This document shows positions 34,741-43,759 of a DNA stretch of 64,000 nt, piece after piece. The position numbers and the translations under genes are program-made. Positions within the stretch are counted from its first letter, which is position 1. The number at the start of each line of letters is the position of its first letter. The notes below the pieces were generated by a model that searched no databases, had not been told where the DNA came from, and saw nothing but the letters and a program-made list of their open reading frames with translations. The stretch is from Ignavibacteriales bacterium (lineage in GTDB: Bacteria; Bacteroidota; Ignavibacteria; Ignavibacteriales; SURF-24), in NCBI GenBank assembly GCA_026390815.1, contig JAPLFH010000033.1, positions 1 to 64,000 on the forward strand. The letters run 5' to 3'.

Positions 34741-35310
34741 TTATTTAACCTGGATTTCTTTATACCGGAAGCAGTCGGTAGTATGATCATTCACCATCCC
34801 GACCGCCTGCATATAAGCATAACAGATTGTAGAACCAACAAACTTGAATCCCCGCTTAATCAGATCCTTGCTCATTGCATCACTTTCCAAAGTTTTTGCC
34901 GGTATTTCCTTTAGTGATTTCCATGAATTTAAAATTGGCTGTTCGCCAACAAACTGCCAGATATATTTATCAAAGCTGCCAAATTCGTCTTTTATATTTA
35001 GAAAAGCTTTAGCGTTTTGAATAGCTGCACCAATTTTCAGCCGGTTGCGAACAATACCAGCGTTTTGTAAAAGTTCATCAATTTTATTTTGATTGTAAAC
35101 TGCAATTTTCTTTGCATTAAAATTATCAAAGGCTTTCCGGTAATTATCTCTCTTTTTAAGAATAGTACTCCAACTTAAACCGGCTTGCGCTTCTTCAAGA
35201 ATAAGGAATTCAAAAAGAAGCCCGTCATTGTGAACCGGAACGCCCCATTCCTTATCGTGGTAATCTATATAAAGTTGATCTGATGTTGACCATCCGCAGC
35301 GGGTAATCAT
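34741..35310 (-). CDS. tag: DNA-3-methyladenine glycosylase I
   Basis: A 189-residue TagI, which removes 3-methyladenine from alkylated DNA. Zinc ligands are present: Cys near residue 5 (RCGWS), His at YHDKEWG, and the C-terminal DHTTDCF with His and Cys. The catalytic/base-pocket stretch LLFEFLILEEAQAGLSWSTIL is typical. The length is normal. It follows the SRPBCC gene by 1 bp on the same strand, so the two are probably co-transcribed, although no functional tie is known. Confidence 0.94.
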   Translation of the reverse strand: MITRCGWSTSDQLYIDYHDKEWGVPVHNDGLLFEFLILEEAQAGLSWSTILKKRDNYRKAFDNFNAKKIAVYNQNKIDELLQNAGIVRNRLKIGAAIQNAKAFLNIKDEFGSFDKYIWQFVGEQPILNSWKSLKEIPAKTLESDAMSKDLIKRGFKFVGSTICYAYMQAVGMVNDHTTDCFRYKEIQVK

Positions 35311-35311
35311 A

Positions 35312-35857
35312 TCATTTTCCTTTTGGCATTATCCTTTTAAATTTTCTGGGTTTCGCCTTTTCCACTTTTTGTTTTTTAGAATTTAACAACAAAAGCTTCC
35401 TTCCGGTTTCCAGATAGTAATTCATAGATTTTTCCCACCAGCGCATCATATCATCAAATTGCTTTTCCGATTTGGTTTGCACAAATTCATTCCCCTTTTC
35501 TGATATTGTAGTAAATGTATAATCAACTTTCACGTCAGATGTGCCATCGGTATTATCAATAACCTGTAAGCGGATTTTAACAATTACTGTTTCCCAAGTT
35601 AATCTTACAAACTCGATTATTTTATTTTTTTTGTTGTACTTTGTTACAACCCAAATTGTATTTACATCCCCAGCGTGTTTGGTTTTAAATACCGCACCCT
35701 CTTCTGCAAACCCGGATAATGAAAAGATCATTTCGTAGCTCCAACCATCAAGCCACTCGGTTTCTTTTTGGGGACAAAGAAGCGGAAAAATTTCTTTTGC
35801 GGTTGCATTTATTTTCTGTGTATAAGTTCTGCTAATTCTATTCGATTTGAAAGGCAT
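35312..35857 (-). CDS. SRPBCC-superfamily (START/polyketide-cyclase-like) protein
   Basis: A 181-residue protein whose middle (about residues 15-140) has the alternating strand pattern of an SRPBCC lipid/hydrophobic-ligand fold, with a family-like beginning AKEIFPLLCPQKETEWLDGW. A basic lysine-rich tail follows from residue 160. Such proteins bind small hydrophobic molecules or modify metabolism, and no catalytic residue can be named. It is immediately upstream of tag. I do not know its ligand. Confidence 0.65.
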   Translation of the reverse strand: MPFKSNRISRTYTQKINATAKEIFPLLCPQKETEWLDGWSYEMIFSLSGFAEEGAVFKTKHAGDVNTIWVVTKYNKKNKIIEFVRLTWETVIVKIRLQVIDNTDGTSDVKVDYTFTTISEKGNEFVQTKSEKQFDDMMRWWEKSMNYYLETGRKLLLLNSKKQKVEKAKPRKFKRIMPKGK

Positions 35858-35960
35858 AGTTCAATCCTTATTTAAGATGATTTTTTTTGTTGGTAAAGAT
35901 AAAGAATTGTATGTACGAAATCCTAAAATCAAAATTAAAATATCAAATGGAAAAAAATAA

Positions 35961-36269
35961 TTATTTCGGGAGTCCATCTGTCTTCTTTTCAAGATCTTCT
36001 TTTGTCTTTAGTTGTTTGTAATCTTTTAAAATTTCTTTTTGAGCTTTCAGGTAACCAAATAGAAAGTACATAGTTATAAAGAATGAAATATGAAAAAGAA
36101 TTATTGGAATAAATCCCAATGAAACATTACGCCAATAATCCACAAGGTTTTGTCCTTTGTTATACAATGCAACTGAATTAGATAGTGCAATGTAATCGTA
36201 AACCGTCCAGAGAAATGAAACAGCTCCGATTAAAATTGTAATAATTGAACTGATCTTTAATTTAAACAT
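35961..36269 (-). CDS. Small membrane protein with two transmembrane segments
   Basis: A 102-residue protein. Hydrophobic helices lie at about residues 8-30 and 52-72, and a charged C-terminal tail ends in KKTDGLPK. It is probably an inner-membrane protein with a cytoplasmic tail. The upstream AGGAGAAAGATATG supports the start. I recognise no family, and it has no operon partner. Confidence 0.6.
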   Translation of the reverse strand: MFKLKISSIITILIGAVSFLWTVYDYIALSNSVALYNKGQNLVDYWRNVSLGFIPIILFHISFFITMYFLFGYLKAQKEILKDYKQLKTKEDLEKKTDGLPK

Positions 36270-36372
36270 ATCTTTCTCCTAATATACTTGCGGAAATAAA
36301 TTTTAGTTAATGATTGCTAAACTGTTGCACGGGATCTTTTCACTGAAATTAAGCAAAGCAGCAATTAAAAAA

Positions 36373-37737
36373 TTATTTGATCCATACAGTTTTGATGTTT
36401 ACAAACTCCTTAATTCCATAGTGTGATAGTTCTCTACCATAACCCGAAGCCTTTACTCCACCAAATGGAAGCCGTGGATCTGATTTTACCAGTCCGTTTA
36501 TAAATAAAGAACCGGATTCTATCTTATGTACCAATCGCTTTGCTTTCTCTAGATCATTAGTCCAAAGACTTGCACCAAGACCAAACGAAGTATCGTTGGC
36601 AATTCTGATTGCATCTTCCTCATCATCTGCTACAATTATGGCGGCAACTGGTCCAAAGGTTTCCTGATCATAAACCGGCATTCCTTTTTTAACATTGGTA
36701 ATAATTGTTGCCGGATAGTAATAACCTTTCACATCCATTCGTTTACCGCCGGTTAATACCAGGGCACCAAGTTCAACGGATTTTTTCACCTGTACATCAA
36801 GATCTAAAAGTAAATCTTCCCTGGCAAGTGGACCGAGATCATTCTCTTCATTAAGTGGATTTCCAATTTTTAAATTACCGATTAAACTTACAAGCAAACT
36901 TTCAAAATCATTTGATATTTCTTTTACAACAATAAATCGCTTTGCAGCAATACAACTTTGCCCATTATTAATTATTCGAGCAGTAACAGCAGTTCGTGCT
37001 GCTGCTTCAACATCGGCATCTGCAAGAACAATAAATGGGTCGCTGCCACCTAATTCCAAAACTGATTTCTTTAAATTCCTTCCGGCTGCTTCCGCAACTT
37101 TTCTTCCAGCCAAATCGCTTCCCGTTAATGTAACTGCCGCTACTTTTGGATGACTTATTATTTGTTCAACAGAAGAAGAACCAATAAGTAAAGTTTTAAA
37201 TGTGTTGGATGGAAACCCAGCTTTAGTAAAAATTTCTTCAATAGCCAGTGCAGACATTGGTACGTTGGAAGCATGTTTAAGCAGACAAACATTTCCAGCC
37301 ATCAAAGCTGGTGCAGCAAAACGAATTACCTGCCAGAAAGGAAAATTCCATGGCATTACAGCAAGCACAACGCCGATAGGATCGAACTGAATATAACTTT
37401 CTGAGGCATCGGTGTTAATAAATTCTTTACTTAAAATATTTTCTGCATTCTCCGCATAATATTCACATACCCAGGCACACTTTTCAATTTCTGCATATGC
37501 CTGCTTTATCGGTTTACCCATTTCAAGTGTTAATATTCTACCGTACTGTTGCTTTCCTTCACGCAAAAGGTTGGCAGCTTTTAACATAAGTTCTTTGCGG
37601 AAAGTTAAATCCGTTTCCTTCCATTGTAAAAATGCCTGGTGCGATTTTTCAATTTCGGCTTTCACAATATCCGCCGGCATTTCTTCAAAACTTTTAATTA
37701 TTTCTTCAGTAGATGGATTTACAGATTGAATTGACAT
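36373..37737 (-). CDS. Succinate-semialdehyde dehydrogenase-type aldehyde dehydrogenase
   Basis: A 454-residue NAD(P)-dependent aldehyde dehydrogenase of the short YneI/Sad-like class. The catalytic Cys262 is in NNGQSCIAAKRF, the general base Glu228 is in VLELGGSDPF, the cofactor pocket is MPWNFPFWQ, and the C-terminal segment is LPFGGVKASGYGREL. This class oxidises succinate semialdehyde to succinate in GABA or related catabolism. No aminotransferase or transporter lies beside it, so the physiological substrate is inferred from family only. The ATG at 37737 gives the normal N-terminus (MSIQSVNPSTEE). Confidence 0.87.
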   Translation of the reverse strand: MSIQSVNPSTEEIIKSFEEMPADIVKAEIEKSHQAFLQWKETDLTFRKELMLKAANLLREGKQQYGRILTLEMGKPIKQAYAEIEKCAWVCEYYAENAENILSKEFINTDASESYIQFDPIGVVLAVMPWNFPFWQVIRFAAPALMAGNVCLLKHASNVPMSALAIEEIFTKAGFPSNTFKTLLIGSSSVEQIISHPKVAAVTLTGSDLAGRKVAEAAGRNLKKSVLELGGSDPFIVLADADVEAAARTAVTARIINNGQSCIAAKRFIVVKEISNDFESLLVSLIGNLKIGNPLNEENDLGPLAREDLLLDLDVQVKKSVELGALVLTGGKRMDVKGYYYPATIITNVKKGMPVYDQETFGPVAAIIVADDEEDAIRIANDTSFGLGASLWTNDLEKAKRLVHKIESGSLFINGLVKSDPRLPFGGVKASGYGRELSHYGIKEFVNIKTVWIK

Positions 37738-37819
37738 TTTATTCTCAATTATTTATTCGAAAATTAAATCTTCATTACAATGGGAAGTTTTTGTAAAATT
37801 AACGAAGTAGAAATAAAAA

Positions 37820-38371
37820 TCACTTAATAACCTTTAACTTAAAATAAACTTCCTCAGGAGAAAAGATTCCTGCAAGAAATCGCTCGTACATTACCGGTTC
37901 AATGTTCAATAAAACATCCATCCATTTAAGCAGGTTAAAGTGCGATGTAATAAATCTTTTTTCTATTATTTCAAACTGGGCTTTTCCCTCATAGTTTGTA
38001 CGATGGTTCAGTTTCCATTTTTCATAAAACTTTAACTTTCGGTTACCGATAAACTCATAATTATCAAACGTTCTTATTGAAAAGGGAATTTTATGATCCG
38101 GTTCGCCAAAATATTTTGTATTAAGAAAAAATGGTGCATAAACAATAATAATTGCTCTTGGTTTAGAAACACGGTAAAGTTCAGTAACTACTTTATGAAA
38201 ACTATCCAGGTGCTCCAGAACGTGCGAAGCGTAAATTTCATCAAAAGTGTTTTCTTCAAAAGGAAAAGGATAGGAATTCAAATCGTGAATTACATTCCCG
38301 CCATAATCCACAATATCAATATTAACATACCCAGCTTTTAAATCCTTTCCGCATCCCAGATTCAGTTTCAT
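37820..38371 (-). CDS. SAM-dependent methyltransferase (class I)
   Basis: A 183-residue small Rossmann methyltransferase. SAM motif I reads LNLGCGKDLKAGYVNID, motif II-like FDEIYASHVLEHL and motif III-like SKPRAIIIVYAPFF are present, and a helical C-terminal tail follows. The 'CGxxxxxGYxNID' variant is often seen in methyltransferases tied to sugar or polysaccharide modification. No pathway neighbour gives the substrate. Confidence 0.8.
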   Translation of the reverse strand: MKLNLGCGKDLKAGYVNIDIVDYGGNVIHDLNSYPFPFEENTFDEIYASHVLEHLDSFHKVVTELYRVSKPRAIIIVYAPFFLNTKYFGEPDHKIPFSIRTFDNYEFIGNRKLKFYEKWKLNHRTNYEGKAQFEIIEKRFITSHFNLLKWMDVLLNIEPVMYERFLAGIFSPEEVYFKLKVIK

Positions 38372-38481
38372 ATAACCTCAAATATTTCAAGAAATTTAAA
38401 TGCAATTTAAACAAATCATTTTAAGTGATGATGAGCAGAGAAAAATCAAACTTCTTTCCATTTTATAATAACAATCTACTT

Positions 38482-38823
38482 TTAGAAAAGCTCATCTTTC
38501 AAAATCTCTTTTTCAACAGTATCAATTATAGTTGAATGAAAATAAACATCAAACCATTCTTTAAACATTTCTACAGTTCTATCATTGGGCCAAAGTTTTT
38601 CATCAATATTCCACTCGCTTAATTCCATATCAAAAATTTCCGTGAACTTGCTTCTTATATACTTTTCTGCATCACTTAGATTATCACTAACCGGAATTAA
38701 AAATGCAGTACAATCACCCCGGATATCTTCAAGAGAAATTTTTCTTTTATTGATGTTTTTGAGCCAATTATAAAATGGTTGCTTTGGTTTGATAACAACA
38801 AGTTGCCTATCGAGTGCATACAT
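38482..38823 (-). CDS. Conserved-looking hypothetical protein
   Basis: A 113-residue protein, acidic, with no signal peptide, membrane helix or cysteine motif. It contains tryptophans in WLKNINK, LSEWNIDEKLWPND and FKEWFDV. Upstream AAAGGGG supports the start. The composition looks like a real soluble protein, but I do not recognise the family. It is flanked by a methyltransferase and a divergent M28 peptidase. Confidence 0.6.
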   Translation of the reverse strand: MYALDRQLVVIKPKQPFYNWLKNINKRKISLEDIRGDCTAFLIPVSDNLSDAEKYIRSKFTEIFDMELSEWNIDEKLWPNDRTVEMFKEWFDVYFHSTIIDTVEKEILKDELF

Positions 38824-39009
38824 ACAAACCCCTTTTAGTTTTAATCTGTAAATATCTTCCTAAACAATTTGTTTAATTTATAAAGCAACATAACTTTCCA
38901 GTTAAAAAAAGTCAAAGAAAATTTCGTAGAACGCAAAATTCCAATTTTATTTGCAATATTTTCTGCCTAAGTTTTCATAATTAAAATCATAGGATTATGC
39001 TGGTTTAAT

Positions 39010-40608
39010 ATGAAAAAATTTATGTTGATCAAATTTATATATTTAATCGTTCCGCTCCTGGTACTTTCTTTTTCATTTATAAGTTGTAGTTCATTTACCG
39101 TGATAGAAAAGGAAGGACTGGAAAAAATAACACCGGAAGACATCCAAAGCTTCATAACATTTCTTGCTTCAGATTCTCTTAAAGGAAGAAATACACCAAG
39201 TCCCGGGTTAGATACGGCAGCTTCATTTATTGCAAAGGAGTTTAAAGCAAGCGGATTATTGCCTGTAAACGGAAGTTATTTTCAAAAAATTTACCTTGGG
39301 AAAGTCAACCTGGGAGATGAAAATCATTTAAAGATTTCAACGGGTGGAAAAGAAATTTCATTTTCAATAAAAGAAGATTTTGTTCCGTTTGAAATGACTG
39401 CCAATAAAGGGGTTAATTCCTCAATTGTTTTTGCTGGTTACGGAATAACCGCACCTGAATACAAATATGATGACTACAAAGACATTGATTCAAAAGGCAA
39501 GATAGTTTTCATCCTGCGACATGAACCAGGTGAAGAAGATTCAGGTTCCGTATTCGACGGGAAAAAATTAACGAGCTATTCTGAGGTTTCTGAAAAAGTA
39601 AAAACCGCAATTGAGCATGGTGCCATCGGAGTAATGATTGCGACTGATCCATTAAATCATTCCTCCTTAACACCCCGGGGATTTCCGTGGCCATCTCTTT
39701 CCAAAATAATTCCCAAAGATGCACTTCCAATTACTTTAATTGATGACGAATCAACTAAAATTCCGGTGGTTCAGGTTGGCGAAGAAGTTGTTAAAATGCT
39801 TTTCGGAAGTGTAGAAAAACTTAAACAAATTCAAAAAGAAATTGATGAAAAAACAACACCGAACTCTTTCTTGTTAAAGGATTATTCTGCATCGATAAAG
39901 ACGAGCACTTCAATACAGGAATATCCATCTAATAACGTTGTTGGACTTGTGGAAGGTTCAGATCCACAGCTTAAAAACGAAGTGGTAATTCTTGGCGCCC
40001 ACTATGATCATGTTGGTTATAAGAAAAAGCATAATCCAGGTGAGGATTATATTTTTAATGGAGCTGATGATAATGCATCCGGAACAGCGGCATTAATGGC
40101 AATCGCAAAATCTTTCGGTTCATTACAACAAAAACCCAAAAGAAGCTTATTGTTTATTGCATTTCTTGGAGAAGAATTAGGTCTTCTTGGCTCCCAGGCT
40201 TACGTAAACAACCCACTATTTCCTTTGAATAAAACGGTGGCAATGCTGAACTTTGATATGGTTGGACGAAATGGTGAAGATACTCTTTACATAGTTGGAG
40301 TTTCCAGAAGCCCAGACTTAACTGAAATAAATAAGAAAGAAAACGAGCGGATTGGATTTACACTTTTATATAACCAGGAACAATTTTTAGGAAGAAGTGA
40401 CCAGGCAAATTTCTTAAAGAAAAGAATCCCATCACTTTTTTACACAACGGGGGAGCACCCGGATTACCATAAAGTAACAGACGAAGTAAGTTTGATAGAT
40501 TTTAATAAGGAAGCAAGAGTCGCACAGTTAGCTTTTCTTACTGCACTATACATAGCTAACGATAATCAGTACTATAAAGTTATCCCAAAACGTATTTCAT
40601 TATTTTAA
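39010..40608 (+). CDS. Lipoprotein M28 metallopeptidase
   Basis: A 532-residue aminopeptidase-type enzyme with a lipobox (SFISC, Cys26), so it is probably anchored in the outer or inner membrane facing outward. A protease-associated insert lies at about residues 130-270 (VFAGYGITAPEYKYDDYKD is the usual lead-in). The M28 zinc site follows: GAHYDHVG, NGADDNASGTAALM, AFLGEELGLLGSQ, LNFDMVGR, and the last His in HPDYHKVTDE. All five ligands are present, so it should be active. It is followed after 18 bp by another exported protein, probably in one operon. Confidence 0.9.
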   Translation: MKKFMLIKFIYLIVPLLVLSFSFISCSSFTVIEKEGLEKITPEDIQSFITFLASDSLKGRNTPSPGLDTAASFIAKEFKASGLLPVNGSYFQKIYLGKVNLGDENHLKISTGGKEISFSIKEDFVPFEMTANKGVNSSIVFAGYGITAPEYKYDDYKDIDSKGKIVFILRHEPGEEDSGSVFDGKKLTSYSEVSEKVKTAIEHGAIGVMIATDPLNHSSLTPRGFPWPSLSKIIPKDALPITLIDDESTKIPVVQVGEEVVKMLFGSVEKLKQIQKEIDEKTTPNSFLLKDYSASIKTSTSIQEYPSNNVVGLVEGSDPQLKNEVVILGAHYDHVGYKKKHNPGEDYIFNGADDNASGTAALMAIAKSFGSLQQKPKRSLLFIAFLGEELGLLGSQAYVNNPLFPLNKTVAMLNFDMVGRNGEDTLYIVGVSRSPDLTEINKKENERIGFTLLYNQEQFLGRSDQANFLKKRIPSLFYTTGEHPDYHKVTDEVSLIDFNKEARVAQLAFLTALYIANDNQYYKVIPKRISLF

Positions 40609-40626
40609 TATTATTAAAGAGGTGTT

Positions 40627-41466
40627 ATGAAAAATCTTTTCTTAAAATCAATAGTTTGTTTTACTTTCATATGCATTAACGTTGCGGTTTTTGCCCAAGG
40701 TTCATATAAACTTCAGTATAACTTCCAGAAGGGAGAAAGCTATAAATATAAAATAACAACGGATGGAGTTGTTACGGAAACAATGATGGGTCAGGAAATG
40801 AAAATCATCATGGATAGTAAACTCTATCTTAAAATGGAAACAGAAAATAGAACTCCGAAAAACATATCACTTTTAGTTTCTCTCGACTCAGCTAAATTCC
40901 ACATGGGTATGCCAATGAAAGATACGACTATGAATTTAGAAAATTTTATTGGTAAGCGAACCAGGCTGGTTGCTCTTGCAACAGGTAAAGTAATTAAAAA
41001 AGAAATTGTTGATTCCGTAGCAGGAGTTTCGGAAATGATGGGACAGATAAGCGGGGAAACTACAAAGCTAATTGTGCTGCCGGAAAAAGAAGTGAAAATT
41101 GGAGAAACCTGGAGTTCTGAGGATGTTGATACAATAAATATGATGGGCGGAAAGATTGCGAATAAATCTAATATTGATTACACAATGGTGGGTAAGGTTG
41201 ATACCTTATCACATTCCTGCCTTAAAATATTGTTCAAAGGAAAAACTTCCGCTGAGGGTAACGCAAAAATTATGGGGATGGATTTGTTTATTGAAGGAAA
41301 TGGTAAAACAATTGGGTTTCTATATTTTGATGCGGAAAAAGGATTGATGATCCACTCTAGTACACAAATAGATAATGAAATGACTATGGCGGCAACTGGT
41401 GAACAAAATCAGATTATTCCGATAAGTCAAATAACAAGAAATACATATACGATAATAAATAAGTGA
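40627..41466 (+). CDS. Exported protein, DUF6263-like
   Basis: A 279-residue protein with a signal peptide ending NVAVFAQ. The mature part opens YKLQYNFQKGESYKYK, the pattern seen in DUF6263 proteins, which have a repeated beta-strand architecture and no known activity. GQEMKIIMDSKL follows. A good ribosome-binding site (AAAGAGGTG) precedes the ATG. It is probably co-transcribed with the M28 lipoprotein gene and ends at a strong bidirectional terminator. A structural or binding role in the envelope is plausible; none is established. Confidence 0.7.
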   Translation: MKNLFLKSIVCFTFICINVAVFAQGSYKLQYNFQKGESYKYKITTDGVVTETMMGQEMKIIMDSKLYLKMETENRTPKNISLLVSLDSAKFHMGMPMKDTTMNLENFIGKRTRLVALATGKVIKKEIVDSVAGVSEMMGQISGETTKLIVLPEKEVKIGETWSSEDVDTINMMGGKIANKSNIDYTMVGKVDTLSHSCLKILFKGKTSAEGNAKIMGMDLFIEGNGKTIGFLYFDAEKGLMIHSSTQIDNEMTMAATGEQNQIIPISQITRNTYTIINK

Positions 41467-41477
41467 TTCTATTAATT

Positions 41478-41507
41478 AAAGAACCCCGCATTAGAGCGGG
41501 GTTCTTT
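41478..41507. terminator. Bidirectional terminator hairpin
   Basis: A perfect 12-bp stem, AAAGAACCCCGC pairing with GCGGGGTTCTTT, with a 6-base loop. It separates the convergent DUF6263-like and RlpA-like genes and should stop transcription from both. Confidence 0.9.
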
Positions 41508-41528
41508 GTATCAACTTTATTTTGACTG

Positions 41529-42077
41529 TTAGTTCAAAGCAAGTAATGGTCTGGTTATATCAGCCAGGGTAACTTCATCAACTTTTAATGCAATTACACC
41601 TTTTCTAACCATCCCTAATGCAACGGCAGCACCTTTGGATAGATCGAGTTGGCGCCTATAACTGTATGGACCTCTATCATTAACTCTTACAATAACCGAT
41701 TTGTGATTTCTTAAGTTTGTTAATTTGAGAAGTGTTCCAAAGGGTAAGGATTTATGTGCGGCTGTAAAAGCCATTTGATCATAAAATTCGCCATTGGCTG
41801 TCTTTCTACCGTGGAATTTTGGACCATACCAGGAAGCTATCATTTTGCCCTTATCCAAAAATTTGATGATGGATTCCTTTTCTATTTGTTGGGTAGAATC
41901 ATTATCAGCTTTCGGTTCTAGGCTGCTAACATTTTCCTGTAACTGCGTACTTCCCGAATTGAATTCTTCACTAATTAGTGTGAATCCTACCAAAAGTAAC
42001 ATAACAAAAATTATGGCTCCTTTTGTTAAAGATATCAATAAAGACCTCACTAGTTGTTTAGAAATTTCTACATTCAA
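41529..42077 (-). CDS. rlpA: RlpA-like double-psi beta-barrel protein
   Basis: A 182-residue protein with an uncleaved-looking N-terminal membrane segment (about residues 15-33) and a C-terminal RlpA domain. The core motifs are IASWYGPKFHGRKTANGE, KSLPFGTLLKLTNL and VRVNDRGPY, where the aspartate is the family's catalytic-type residue; the ending DLSKGAAVALGM is normal. RlpA proteins cut naked glycan strands of peptidoglycan or act at division sites. No SPOR domain is attached. The next gene is a divergent glycosyltransferase 215 bp away. Confidence 0.88.
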   Translation of the reverse strand: MNVEISKQLVRSLLISLTKGAIIFVMLLLVGFTLISEEFNSGSTQLQENVSSLEPKADNDSTQQIEKESIIKFLDKGKMIASWYGPKFHGRKTANGEFYDQMAFTAAHKSLPFGTLLKLTNLRNHKSVIVRVNDRGPYSYRRQLDLSKGAAVALGMVRKGVIALKVDEVTLADITRPLLALN

Positions 42078-42292
42078 TTTAACCCGAGCCGCACCAAAAA
42101 TTCAATCTCAATATCTTGGATTGCCCCAGCAGAGACCATCCCCGATTATTCGAATTATTTGGCTTATCATCCGGATAATATGGAGTAAATTCTAAATCGG
42201 TATGAAAGAAATTGATATTGCATGAATTCCCGATGTATTAATGGATAATATTTTTTAATTTTGTCTCAATAAAAATTCATCAGGAGAATTTA

Positions 42293-43759
42293 ATGAGAAG
42301 TACAATTACAGCTTTTATTCCTTATGCTGGGTATGAGCATTCGAAAAAAACAGTAAACGATCTTAGAAAATGCAAATTAGTTCAGGAGATATTCCTTTTA
42401 ACCGTTGGAGGTTCAGAGAATTCTATTGAAGGATGCAAGAAACTAAATGTTGAAAACCTTGTTGGAAGTGACACTATTAATCTAATAAAGGATAATTCAA
42501 ATTCAACCTTTACATTGATGGTAACCCAGGATAACATTATCGAGTTTGGGCAATTTGGTATTGAACGCTTTGCTAAAGTAGCCGAAGGAACCGGCTCGGG
42601 ATTGTTATATTCTGATTATTATGATAACAAAGATGATACACGAATACCTCATCCAGCAATAGATTACCAGATTGGCAGCTTGAGAGATGACTTCAACTTT
42701 GGATATGTGTACTTTATGAATACCCACGCATTGAAAGAAGCTTTAGCCGAACAGGAAAAGAAAGATTATAAATTTGCCGGACTGTACGACCTTCGCCTAA
42801 AAATCTCCCAAAACAATCCGGTTATCAGAATCCCCGAATATCTTTACACTACCAGCGAAAGCGACACACGCAAGTCGGGTGAAAAGATATTTGACTATGT
42901 CGATCCCCGGAACCGCGCAGTTCAGGTGGAAATGGAAATTGCCTGCACTTATCATCTTAAAAGAATAGGCGCTTACTTAGAACCAAAATTTGAAAAAGTT
43001 AATCTTGATGAAGAAAAGTTTGAACTGGAAGCTTCTGTAATTATTCCTGTAAAGAACAGGATTAAAACAGTTGCCGATGCAGTTAACTCCGTACTTATGC
43101 AAAAGACAACATTTAATTTTAACCTGATTGTGGTAGATAATTATTCCACCGATGGGACAACTGAAATCTTAAAATCCTTTGCTGAAAAGGATAAGAGAGT
43201 GGTTCATGTAATTCCTGAAAGAAAGGACCTTGGGATTGGTGGATGCTGGAATGAAGCCGCTCATCATCCAAAGTGCGGAAAGATTGCCATCCAATTAGAT
43301 AGCGATGACGTTTACAAAGACGAGACAACGATCCAGAAAGTAGTTGATAAGTTCAAAGAAGATAAATGCGCAATGGTGGTTGGTACCTACCAGATGACCA
43401 ACTTCAAATTAGAAGAAATACCACCGGGAATTATAGATCACAAAGAATGGACACCGGATAACGGCAGAAATAACGCACTAAGAATTAATGGTTTAGGTGC
43501 ACCACGAGCTTTTTATACACCAATCCTTCGCGAGATTAAAATTCCAAATGTAAGCTATGGAGAAGACTACGCCCTCGGTTTAGCCATTTCCCGTAACTAC
43601 CAGATTGGCAGAATTTACGAACCAGTTTATCTTTGCCGCAGATGGGAAGAAAATTCTGATGCATCGCTTGATATTGTTAAAATGAATGGATACAATCTTT
43701 ATAAAGATAGAATCCGCAGCCTTGAAGTTCTTGCACGACAAAGAAAAAATGCGCTATGA
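42293..43759 (+). CDS. Glycosyltransferase family 2 protein with extra N-terminal domain
   Basis: A 488-residue protein. The C-terminal half, from about residue 245, is a GT-A family 2 transferase: ASVIIPVKNRIKTVADAV, a nucleotide-sugar strand VVDNYSTDGTTEI, and QLDSDDVYKDET with the DxD-like metal motif. The N-terminal 240 residues (SITAF-like start, GLLYSDYYDNKDDTRI) resemble a second, degenerate GT-A-like domain with no clear DxD. A good SD (CAGGAGAA) precedes the ATG. The stop overlaps the start of the next gene by 4 bp, so the two are coupled. A cytoplasmic role is likely, since no membrane anchor is seen; the acceptor is unknown. Confidence 0.82.
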   Translation: MRSTITAFIPYAGYEHSKKTVNDLRKCKLVQEIFLLTVGGSENSIEGCKKLNVENLVGSDTINLIKDNSNSTFTLMVTQDNIIEFGQFGIERFAKVAEGTGSGLLYSDYYDNKDDTRIPHPAIDYQIGSLRDDFNFGYVYFMNTHALKEALAEQEKKDYKFAGLYDLRLKISQNNPVIRIPEYLYTTSESDTRKSGEKIFDYVDPRNRAVQVEMEIACTYHLKRIGAYLEPKFEKVNLDEEKFELEASVIIPVKNRIKTVADAVNSVLMQKTTFNFNLIVVDNYSTDGTTEILKSFAEKDKRVVHVIPERKDLGIGGCWNEAAHHPKCGKIAIQLDSDDVYKDETTIQKVVDKFKEDKCAMVVGTYQMTNFKLEEIPPGIIDHKEWTPDNGRNNALRINGLGAPRAFYTPILREIKIPNVSYGEDYALGLAISRNYQIGRIYEPVYLCRRWEENSDASLDIVKMNGYNLYKDRIRSLEVLARQRKNAL